From: Metaphire vulgaris
Lineage: Eukaryota; Annelida; Clitellata; Crassiclitellata; Megascolecidae
Assembly (NCBI GenBank): GCA_018105865.1
Contig: CM030835.1
Location: 9,539,416 to 9,603,415, forward strand
Direction: 5' to 3'
DNA length: 64,000 nt
Shown here: positions 40,429-51,200 of the stretch, piece by piece
Layout of the letters: each line of letters opens with the position of its first letter
Position numbering within the stretch: the stretch's first letter is position 1
Position numbers and translations under genes: made by a program
The notes under the pieces: generated by a model
Database searches by the model: none
Seen by the model: the letters and a program-made list of their open reading frames with translations, nothing else
What the model was told of the DNA's origin: nothing

Positions 40429-42903
40429 TATATGTGTGTGTATTTATATATTTTATGTGTATAAATATAGATATTTATATATAAAATATGTTCAATAAAT
40501 ATTGGTATGTGACACTGATGCCTAATACAGCTATATGGGTATTTTTATTTTTCTTATGACTGTGCTTATTTGAAGACATTGGTATATAAACAATTCTATT
40601 GTTTATTGAAAATGTATACTGGTACATACATGGGCGCCCGCACATTGGAGCAAGAGGGGGCACTTGCCCCTCCTGGAAAATAAAAATGCCAATATTTCCC
40701 ATTGAAATTTGAAAACCTTGCTAAAATATTAGCCATGACCATTGTGTTAAGAAGTGCTTTGCCTCCTCTTGGAAAAATTTATGTGGCATAGCCATGACCA
40801 TTATGTTTTGCCCTTCCTGGAAAAATTTCTGTGGGTGCCCATAGGTACACAGGAGTATGTTTTGAATTGCACATGATTAATGTTTAAATCATTTTCATTG
40901 TGGCTGATCCATAATTTAAGTGCTAGTTTGTCACTTAATAAACTGTAAAAAGGCAAATATGATTACAGATCTCAAATAAAGTCTCGAGTTAAGAAAAGAC
41001 CTCCTAGTGAGCCTGGCTTGAAGAATACAAAGAGATCACCTCTCACCGACCAAAAACCTGCGACAAATGAAGCAGCAGTTGAACAGAATAATGCCAACCA
41101 AACGCCGAAGAAAAGCGACTTTTCAGGTTAGTGTTTCAGGTTTTGTGAACCAGATTAGGTTTATCTTAATCTTAAGGTTATCTTGATTCCACATAAATTA
41201 TTCGTTTCGTGTTTTCTATTAATAACAGAAAATAGTTTATTCCTGAAATTTATGCCTTATGTCAGTAATAGTAATTATGTAAAGTTAGCCTCTGTTGTGT
41301 TAACTATGGGGTCACAGATTAAATTAAGATAAGATTAATTATAATCGTATTAATCCATGTTATCAGCTTTGAAGTCAGGCCCACTGCAATGTACTCTTGC
41401 TTATTATCATGGCCAATTAGCTATCTGCAGAAGTCACATTATCAGTTTTAACCCTTTGAACCCTAGCTGCCGGTTTTCTGGCCAGCCATAGAACCTTCAA
41501 AAACCCGGCCGGCCGGCCGGTTTTCCGGCCAATGCATCTACCGCTATAACCCGGATAGCCTGTAATGTGCCTAATACTTTATATTGACCGGATGGCGTAT
41601 GGGATCAGATTTATTGGGGTTTTCCATTCTAAATATAGCCATTCTGTTGAATCTGGTAGTGCTTTGCTAGACGAAGTAAGCGTCCCTCATCAGTCTCGTG
41701 TATTCAGTAAGCTTACAATTTTTTACATTACATCATGCCGAAACGTAAAACCGGAGTAGATGATAAAAGTAAGGGGAAAAAGCAATGTACTTTGCCTGGT
41801 ACTAGTGGACTAAGTGGAGTGGGAACAGGCAAGAAAAATCAGCCAAAGAAGCACACGTTATCCGCCGCAGAGGCCAGAAGGTTGCTGATGGACTCTGACA
41901 CAGAGGAAGTATTAGCCAGCGAATATACTGGTGATGACTTTGTTAGCGAACAAAGTGATGTGGAAGATTCAGATGACTCACCAGCTGTGCCCATTACATC
42001 CAACAGTAATATAAAGTGAATAAGTAACACCGGTTTGTGTTATTTTATTAGATTTTATAATTATGTAACAAAATTATGTCTTTATAGTGAAAAATTCTTA
42101 GTTCCCAACATCGTTCGAAATGTCCCAGGGAGGCCAGGGTTATAGCGTCGAATTGCTGGCGAGCGTATGTTCAAAGGGTTAATGATACTGTAGCTGTTTT
42201 TGTAATTCTTGCATTAAATAAGGAATTGACTAATGCAATTTGTGTGCTTTAAAGTACATTATTATTATTGCATAATCTTTGAAGACATTGTTCACTTGTG
42301 TTACTTCTTAGAAGTTACATTATCTGCACTGAATTCGCCAGAGCTAGATGTTGACATAGAAGATCTCGAGGATAATTCTCCTGCTGGCAAAAAGCTAAAA
42401 TTAGCATTTGAATCTGGTAAGACTCTTCAAAAATAACAGCACAGTAAACTTATCATATCTATCATATTCCCATGATGTTTGTTGAAGGATAACTGGATGA
42501 TGTTATATTGTAGATCCGTTGAGAAAATTCATTTTGCAATGTAGATGCTTGTGCAGAATTTCTTTTAATATTTAAGTAGAAACTGGGTCTTAATACAGAC
42601 TTTTATGTAGCATTATAAATTAATGAATAATTATGTACCCTATTTTAACAATGGCTTTGGTATTAAAACTTGCATTCTTCTTCAAAGGACAAGGTTATAA
42701 TGAACAGATTATAAATATTGGCAGCAAGGGACAGCCTCGTTCATTTAGGAATTGGCAATAAAATTTATTTAATGCATGGAATCAAATGTTGGTTTCATTT
42801 ATTCCCTTTCATTTCTGATACTAAAAGTTTAGTTATATTAAATTGCTGAAATGTAACGATGTATGTATATGCATTTCCAGATATTGATACCAGTCTTCTG
42901 TGA
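38877..42903 (+). CDS. BAP18: Chromatin complexes subunit BAP18 (C17orf49 homologue), SANT exon not found
   Basis: Exons: 38877-38894, 40269-40366, 40969-41126, 42312-42416 and 42881-42903. All junctions are GT-AG and in frame, 133 aa. The N-terminus MSSANK|VGELFKAAGHMLNQLADLTM corresponds to human MTSASTKVGEIF...LGELTMQ. The end of the SANT region is seen as SQIKSRVKKRPP, and the C-terminal block is EVTLSALNSPELDVDIEDLE then AGKKLKL. BAP18 is a small nuclear subunit of MLL/SET1 and NURF-type chromatin complexes that reads H3K4me3. The ~34-residue SANT core (human AKWTETEIEMLR...) should lie between exons 2 and 3. The 602-bp intron there holds only a TA tract and a MITE, and the flanking exons are phase-compatible without it. 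Intron 3 contains a piggyBac-like element. Loss, assembly error, or a decaying copy are all possible. Confidence 0.85.
39003..40100 (+). pseudogene. Composite of dead LINE 3' fragments in BAP18 intron 1
   Basis: At 39003-39065 is a CTATAGCGC repeat. At about 39090-39250 is a CR1/L2-type end (FQLSDLT-like, ELSVVRSRLKVHLF frame). At about 39290-39990 is another LINE C-terminus: FAYLGSVQSSDGRCQRDLTC, RLQAFHVHCLRQLL, FGHVSF and RRPPGRPHHTW frames. At 39960-40100 is the TACCATCGATTGATACC 3' end shared with 27540-27640. All are interrupted. Same sense as BAP18. Confidence 0.75.
40372..40424. repeat. (TA)n directly behind BAP18 exon 2
   Basis: About 27 TA units starting 6 bp after the exon 2/intron junction, so the donor GTAA runs straight into the repeat. 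Confidence 0.95.
40629..40843. mobile_element. hAT-like MITE in the BAP18 SANT-gap intron
   Basis: Starts CATGGGCGCCCGCA and ends TGTGGGTGCCCATA. Flanks GGTACATA and GGTACACA agree at 7 of 8. Contains GGGGGCACTTGCCCCTCCTGG and two GCCATGACCATT.TGTT repeats. Confidence 0.82.
41448..42182 (+). mobile_element. piggyBac-like element, internally deleted
   Basis: Bounded by TTAA on both sides (41448-41451 and 42179-42182). The ends are CCCTTTGAAC at left and GTTCAAAGGG at right, the pattern of piggyBac elements. GGCCGGCCGGCCGG lies near the left end. It encodes only the transposase N-terminus, so it cannot move by itself. Located in BAP18 intron 3. Confidence 0.88.
41735..42019 (+). pseudogene. 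piggyBac-like transposase N-terminal fragment
   Basis: 94 codons. A basic start (MPKRKTGVDDKSKGKKQ) is followed by an acidic region LLMDSDTEEVLASEYTGDD, then SEQSDVEDSDDSP. Acidic N-termini of this kind precede the catalytic domain in piggyBac transposases. The DDD catalytic core is missing. The frame is intact, so a short product could still be made. Confidence 0.75.
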
Positions 42904-43534
42904 CATGAACTAGCGGATTTTGATACATATGCAGTGCATCTGTGACAGTTTCACTTACATTCAAATTTCAACACTGGAAGAATTTATTATGTGTTCATTA
43001 AGACAAGTTGTCAACACTTCAATTTGTGATTTAGAATTGTTTGTTGGCTTCAAGTGTAGGTCATGTCTGGGATGTCCCAAAACCTTTTAGTTAAAAGCAT
43101 GATGTTTTATAATAGGAATGTGCTAATGGATGTTGTATTACCAGAGAAAGGTATGAGATGTCTTTAATTTTGTTTGAAAAAGTCAAAATACTTATGGAAT
43201 GGACAATAATTAAAATTGACTGACAAATGATTTCAGAAGATGTATTCGCTCTGTAATGTGTTCAACTTTAACTCTGTAATGTGTTCACGTAGTCCACCTC
43301 TGGACGAGGCACCACAATAATCTGAACGTTAGTTATCTTATCATGAAATTGCCTGCACTTTTGACTCACACTACTGAGAAATTAGATTACATACTCTGCA
43401 GACAAAGTTATTAGCTCACTCTTGCTCATTAAGCCAAGCATGAAATTGCCAATATCTACATATTGTAATACAAAACCATTTATATAGCACCTAATTAGAT
43501 AAAGAAAAGCCTAATAAACCCTATTTGTACTAGA
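42904..43534. other. BAP18 3' flank
   Basis: AT-rich, no coding sequence. A candidate AATAAA is at about 43505. No other feature seen. Confidence 0.4.
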
Positions 43535-43790
43535 CAAATGAAGTGGATAGGGAATGTTCTTAGAGAAGAATCATGCCTACTAAGAGACACACTAGAAGGA
43601 AAGAGAGAAAGCTCAGAAATGGCAACCAAAGACATCGATGCTGGAGTGGATGTTTGCCACTACGGCAAAAAACATGTATCCAACCTTGAAGAGAAAAGCT
43701 CAAGATAGAGAGGAGTGTGATGCTGGAGTATAGAACCTGTCTTTGGACAGAGCACCTGAAGAAGAAGAATAGATAAATATTAAGAGAGAA
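43535..43790 (+). pseudogene. LINE 3' fragment
   Basis: Frames give MKWIGNVLREESCLLRDTLE with an interrupted continuation, ending CTGAAGAAGAAGAA. It is the same kind of LINE C-terminus as 46434-46780 and 53380-53680. Confidence 0.6.
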
Positions 43791-44037
43791 ATGCTCCCAC
43801 TATGATTACTTATAAATGGGATCACCCGGATCAAGCTAAGTTTTAAAGTGTGTGTGTATGTGTGTAAATTAAGCAGTAATATATTGTCTCAATGGTATCC
43901 TGATATGTACTGTGACAGAAGTATGCAAGCAATATGACAATGCAGCTGTAATTAATTCAACTGAAACAAAAATGACAGATGTATAGTGAAAAGCAAATAG
44001 CCTTCTGTCAAAATTTCCTTAAATGAGATCAGACTAC

Positions 44038-44039
<2 letters not shown>

Positions 44040-44105
<66 letters not shown>
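44040..44105. repeat. (TA)n microsatellite
   Basis: About 33 TA units between the convergent BAP18 and GOGAT genes. Confidence 0.95.
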
Positions 44106-44109
<4 letters not shown>

Positions 44110-44826
44110 CATGGAACACAATATAATAATGACAATTTAAGTAGCCAGTCGTATAATTAAGTAAATCATTCACATAAATCACTACAACCAAAGCGAGTCC
44201 TTGTCTGAAATGACTAGGTTGAAATGAAACAGATATTCCATTGTACAACGCTTTGCTATGAGATGATTCACATACATAAAATGTCTCGAAACTATGTAAA
44301 ATGATAATACTGTAGTTCCATCTGGTTTTTCAGAGCAGTTTAAGCAAGGCATAATAACAATGAGTTGAAAACAATGATTGTTTTATTTTGAAACATAATC
44401 GTTCTTTGCCTATATAAAGACCCATGCAAAATTGAGCACTCTTTAGTACTGTACTTGTTATTGACCCATAACAATTCAGATCCATTAGTGTAGTACCATT
44501 CATAATTTCACAGATTGCAGAACAATGTCAACTAATGTGACTGCCAACTTCCTCTGTTGCCAAGCTGAACAACACAAGCATGGGGGAAGTCTAAACTTTC
44601 AGTCTTGGCTCATCTTTGCCAATTGATTTGTACAGGACCATTAATGTTCCTTGCAGATTTGCACTTATGAGTTTTGGTACAGCCGCCTAAGTAAAAGTTT
44701 ACTTGTAGTTTAACAAGAGCAACAGATGGAAAACAACCTGAAACTTTAGTTTCGACATAGAATTGGTTTTCTAACTACATAAATAATTAACAAAGTACTA
44801 ATTTAATGGGTATTACAGAAAAATAC

Positions 44827-44863
44827 TGTGTCCAGCTATCCATGACATCGATAGCTGGACACA
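44827..44863. other. Perfect 14-bp inverted repeat, 9-nt loop
   Basis: TGTGTCCAGCTATC and GATAGCTGGACACA around CATGACATC. It lies about 420 nt past the GOGAT stop, so it could be in that transcript's 3' UTR. No repeat family was recognised around it. Confidence 0.7.
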
Positions 44864-45285
44864 GCTGGAGGACATAGACCTGACCTGACAGAAAAATACA
44901 ATGTGCACACAAGCTAAAGCAAACAAAATTCAAATAATGATCCAAGTACTGCAGCTGTATAGCATCAAATTACAAGAAAACAGCCGTATTGCCATTCCAA
45001 AACTGCAGTACATACTCTACATTAAATACACAATGTAAATTTTAATACAGTGCGGCAAAATGCTCGAGAATGGATGAATCTCTTTTGTCAATACAGTATG
45101 TCAAGCACAATAGCTGAAGCAGCACAATTTCCAGCAGACAGTTTACCACAAAAAGTAGTGCAAATAGCGCTCCTAACTACAACAGGGCCAATGCCTGTTG
45201 GTTTAAATCTTCAAAAACTAGAATTTTTCATCATATCAGGAAATATTTTTATCAACATCACAAGCAAAGTGGATATCATCGATGT

Positions 45286-48200
45286 CTAGACATATCCTTC
45301 GGTTTCATAGGTGACCGGACGACTCCAGAGTTGTTCAAGAATTTCGTCGGCAGTTCTAGTTGACTGGACCACACCGCCAATGCCTGCCAGTGATGTCCGA
45401 TTCATGAGGTCAAGGTCAACTTGTCGTGCGACCTGACGACCTTCATTGATCGCATGAACCACAAGAGACTGGCCTCTACGACAATCTATGATAAAATTTA
45501 CATGTATATTAATATTTTTCACAATTTCTTGCAACAGAAACAATTACTTTCTTCTACATAATTGCTGTAGCACTTTGATAATACCTGTAATATACTGGCT
45601 TATGCTGTAGCAGTATGCAGTCTTGCAGACCATATTGATATAAATTCTGAAATACTGCTGGGACATGAATATCTCGAACTGCCAAATCTCAGACATGAAC
45701 CTTAGTAGACAAAATGGTTATGCACTAAGCTGACCCTTTGCACAACCCTGCTCGATTCAATACTTGTCAATTTTTCTAGCTGTCAAATGTACACACAACA
45801 TTGCTTTAAATCCTTCACATTTTCAAATTTCAAGGGAGCAGAAGGGGTCAAGTGAAGCTTATGATACTGTAAGCTATGAAAGATGCAACTGGATTAACTG
45901 TTTAAAAAAACAAGTAAAACCTACAGTCATAAATCAAAGATACTCAAGACGAATGGATGATGAAGCCATATGTGAATGTAACCTACCTCCAGCTGCATAT
46001 ACTTTTCCCATGCTAGATGAATACTTTCCACGAGGTGTCGAGATGTTGCCTCTCTCGTCCTGCTTCAGTCCGAGCTCATCAATGATGCCTTTCTCTGGAC
46101 CAAGGAAACCCATAGCCAAGAGAACCAAGTCGCACTCGTACACCTTTTCTGATCCTATAATAAAACAGATGTTTTCCAAGATGTTTTGAATATTATAGTT
46201 TCTGGCAGATAGGCAGCTAAAGTTAGAAGACAGTCCAGTCTTCACACACAGACATTATTCAGCTAATTTAAGGAGGTCACTGGCAAATCTTTTCCACATT
46301 AGCTAATTTCAGCTGGAATGACAAAATAATCAAGAGGTAATTTTGCACAGAACAAAAATACCACAAAAGTGCACTGTTCAGAATTCTACTAAATTCTTAT
46401 TTGTCTAATAGAAACAGAATATGTGTCTTAGTTCTCAGTTTGCAAAAGGATCTTGGGAATCAGCTGGAAGGACAAGAAAACAAACAAAAGAGTCGTAGAA
46501 GGAAGCAAAACAGCAGCAACATGGAAATGGGAAATAATAATAAGAAAAATGTCTTACACTGGTCACATCGTGAGAGGTTCGGCCAGAGACCTATCACTGA
46601 TAATAATGGAAGGAAGAATAGAAGGAACAAGGGGAAAGGAGTTAACAAGAAGAAGCTGGATGGATGACATCTTTGAATGGACGGGCACAAAGAACTATGA
46701 AGCCATAAAAGAGCAGCAGAAGATAGAGGGAAATGGAGGAAACTGACTGTCAACCCTCTGATAGAGGATGACACACAAAGAAGAAGTTCTCAGGTGATTT
46801 ATGAGCATAGCACGTAAAGCACAATTTTACCTGCAACCTCTTCCATTTTCCATCTGCCACTGACATCTTTAAACCATTTCACCAAGATCGTCTTCACTCC
46901 AGCAACATTTCCATTACCATCATCAATAAACTCCTATACAAACAATGCCCTGTTATTGATCAAAGATACTACGTCAACAGAGCAAAGCTGGTCAAACAAT
47001 GGCATCAATACAGTTCAGTCAACAAGAATTATATGGCACATAAAACTCCTAAACCTCTGTATAGAAAACATTTAGCAAGGCATAAATAGTCTCAAAAGTT
47101 TGCATGTCAAGGCAAAGTCCTTCCCAAGCTTCTACATGGAGGTTGGGCTCATAGGATGGCGCTGATCTCTGCTTTAAAGGCCCTCAGCCAGGTGAGCAAT
47201 ACCATGGATACAAGGCCAGTGTATTGTATAGTATGCCTGTTTCACTTGTACAGCATAACCACTGCCACTCATTTTGTCACTGCCCTTTAGCCAGTTAATT
47301 GCCAAATCAACCTTAGGGATCCGGTGGGTATTGAACTCATGACCTTCTGATCTCCATGCCAATGTCGTTACTGCTCCGATAACTTCCTCCCACCTAAGCA
47401 TAAATATCTGTATAAATGAGATTTTAAATTTACTGCACCTTGCTCATGATGTTATAGACTCTTGGGTCACGGCCAAACTTCAGTTGGACCTCAGCGTGGC
47501 CGTAATCAACACGAAAGATGGTCGGCCAAGTGGGCCACGGGTTCTCCTTGGCTCTTGTTTCCGGGGGTTGTGGCATAATCTCAAAAGTTGTTATGCTGTT
47601 TGCACCCTGAAACATAAAAACCGCTTTTCAAAGCCTTTACAGCATTCATGCTGCCAATGATACAAACAACAGTTTACAGTAAACCTTTGGTGAACAACAT
47701 ACCGACAGCTCGCTGTGCATAATACTTGAGAAATCCACAAATCCATTAAGGGCAAGAAAGTTAAGTCATCCCAAACACAAATCTGAGATATGGGGCTGGT
47801 GGCAATCTCTGATTTTCAACAACTAACCAGATTAGTAGTTTAAACCGGTTACCCAGAATATGTCAATACTGCTTAACTTCTCTGTTTTCCAAAGTGACTG
47901 CACAATGCCAAACATGCTGATTATGAAGAGAAAGATTCCTTACATTAACTGGCCTCAGTTTAATGGGTGACTACAATTTGCTCTTGAAACCTATTCTTGA
48001 ATAAAACATAAGATGCATTTGATGCACTTGCTTTACATAAAAGTTGACCATGGGAATTTGCAAACATGTTACTCTTGGACTCACAATCTTCAAGCCTCTA
48101 CACTGTCTGGAAAAAGGGAACCATTTGATAATTATGAAAATTAATGTCAATTATCTTTATAATTTTTTATTCTCTACCTCATTTAAAATCTGATCAGTAA

Positions 48201-51200
48201 AAAGCTGTGCTTCAAGTTAAAGAATATCTGTAAATACAGAATTTCATTGATAAACACTAGATTTCACCTGTCGGAGAGATGTCCCAATGCAATCGCAACC
48301 AGTGTCACCACCTCCGACAACCACAACGTTCTTGTTTTTGGCGTGCATGGCGAGATAGTCGACTGATTTGCCAGACTGGTGTTTCTGCCAAGTCTCCAGA
48401 AAACTCACGGCAAAATGAATTCCTTTCAACTGACGACCTACAAGAAAACAAATCAACCTCAAGCGTTGCTGAAATAGGAGCCACAATTATTGTAAAGCAG
48501 CATAAAAGGAGAGGAGGCACTGTCCTCCACTGAAAGGTCCACAAACCAGCAAAGGACATATGTCCTTAAGGATAGACAGAAGGAACTAGAGATCATGCTA
48601 TTTACCATCTGTACAGTGGCTAAAGTGGGCCGGGGTCCACCGGGGCCTGGCCCCAGCACATCTGTTATGGGCGCCGGCACCTCATTGATTGGCCCCGACA
48701 AATATATCCCGGGGCCAGGGTTTTCACAGCATAGGGCCCCGGCACCTCCAACAAACCACATCTACCACTGCATCTGTCATCATAGTAGTTGCAACTACTC
48801 ATAATACTAATCATATTATCTATTGCTACATACTATCATAGTACTACTATATAGTACTACATAGTTCTACCATATCACTACTGCTTTTAATTTACTAGAA
48901 AAATGGATGCAACACTGAGTTGGTCAGGAGGCCTACTAATATGGTGTTAAACATAAAATCAATCATACCAGCAGTCCAGAATGTTACAGTATCACCGATA
49001 TTGCCAGCCACCATCATCTCTATATCAATATTGCGGCAATGGTCCTCAAATAAGTGCCAATGAATCCCTACCGCTCTTACTAAAAGCCGAAGTCAAGCAG
49101 CAGTGGATGTGGTTTGGTACCTGGATGGGTGACTGACCAGAGACTGGGTTGTGATGCCAGGGGCCCACCCAGCCACTTACTGCTTATGTGTAGATAAATG
49201 GGTAGCATTATAAAGTGACATAATGTAAACGAAGTTTCGGAGAAAGCAATGGCAAACTACTCTAGATCAATGGTCACCTTACACCTTTTAAGCCACTCGC
49301 AGCATTGTTCTTGCCTCAAACTAGAGATCAAAGCTTGGCTCAAATCTTGGATTTGGGCATAGGAGTCTCGTATAAAAACACTAAAGGCACTAAAATATTA
49401 AAAAGCTCATAAATTGATGCTTAGAAAGGAAATTTCATGCAAAACAAACAGGGTAAAGATCAGACCAGGAATATTCAAGTCTCTTGGCCAAGTTGAACCC
49501 AAGCACAGGACCACCGCATCATTGTATTCCAGAAGCTGTTTGGCAGACACATCTCGACCAATGTGAACACCAGTTTGGAACTCGATTCCTTCAGCAACCA
49601 TCAGATCTATCCTTCGTTGAACAACCTGAAGCATAAATGCCATTTTGGCTAAAGAAGAACTTTATGTTAAGACTTCCAGAGAAGTAATCAGAAAATAAAT
49701 TGCAGTTGTAGCTGGAGAAAACTAAGGATGGGTTACAGAACATAATAAATATCCTCCAGCATTACAAACAAGAAAGTATTCTACCAAAAACCAACTTGTC
49801 AGCAATCCAAAAACAAATTTCCAGTTTAATCGGTTTGGCCACTAGAACATAAAACCATAACTAAGCGGGCAAAGCTAATGCTTAAAATGTCAGGGCATTG
49901 GGGGCTAAACCCCAAGAGAAATTTTAGTTTTTGAAAAAATTTTCATATTCAAATCTGCATTTACCACAAGTGGAAATAGTCAACAGTCAACACATACCTC
50001 TTTGCTCAATTTCATCGTTGGAATTCCATAACGCAGGAGCCCTCCAATTTCATCGTTTCTTTCATAAACAACAACATGGTGACCGGCCTACACAATGCAT
50101 ATTTAAAAGGTAATCAATGACAAGCATTCATTCAAGCAGAATTAAAATATGGCTGGTCACAAGCAAATATAACACCTTCAACTTTTCAAAATATAACTAA
50201 TCAGAAGGCCTTCTGATAAATTAAACTCCATTCTGACAGCAAAATAGCATACTTGCACTGAAAGTAAATGCCTGCAGATTAAAATAAGATGCAGCATTTT
50301 ATCACATTTATCAAGTGGATAACATATGGATGTATTCATTTAATGTATACTGGTAGATATATCTATGTATCTAAATCACAGAAGTCAGGCAAATGATGAA
50401 ATCTTTTACACAGATTTACACAATTTAATTTTAAGTTATTTTCAAAGGACAATAAAATCATAGCAGTACAGGATTGAAACACTGAACACCTACAGAGTTT
50501 TACAAAGCTAGACTTGTAATTTGCATCAATGACATGAATATGCATGTACTGTTAGTCACATGACAGTCCCTAAAAAATCAGCTTACAATAGCATTAATGT
50601 TAACAATGCCTATTATTTGGAGGTGCCAGGAGATTACCTTATTCAGCTGGGCAGCTGCAGCCAATCCAGCAGGTCCACTTCCAATGACAGCAACCTGCTT
50701 TCCGGTAAAATCCTTTGGTGGATCCGGAACCATGTAGCCGTGCATCCAAGCGTAGTCTATGATGGCATTTTCAATATTCTTAATGGTCACAGGAGGCTCA
50801 TTAATACCCAACACACAGGCACCCTTACAACAATCAAAAGAGCTAATGTTTATACAATTGTAACAGCAGTAAAGCATGCAAAAAAGGGCTGCTCTTAAAA
50901 ACAGCACAATATATGTGTGTGTTCACCAAATAAACACAGCCTCCCTCTTCTATTGCTGCATCCTTTAGGTACACACGTTATATGTATGAAACTATCTAGA
51001 GAACTTTTATAGTGCCATTCTAGTAATGCACTTGGCATCAGTTGATAGCCACTCCAATTAGAATTGTAATTCCCCATTGTCAGATTCAATAAGTTAGTCC
51101 AAACTTCCAAAGATAAACCTTATTTAAGCTTAAACTTATTGACAAACGGCTTTTTAAGCTGCAGTTGATGTAAGAAAAATTATCACACTACAAATACCAA

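Noticed and set aside
45764..46189. 141-codon + strand frame
   Set aside because: Antisense shadow of the GOGAT exon at 45987-46154.
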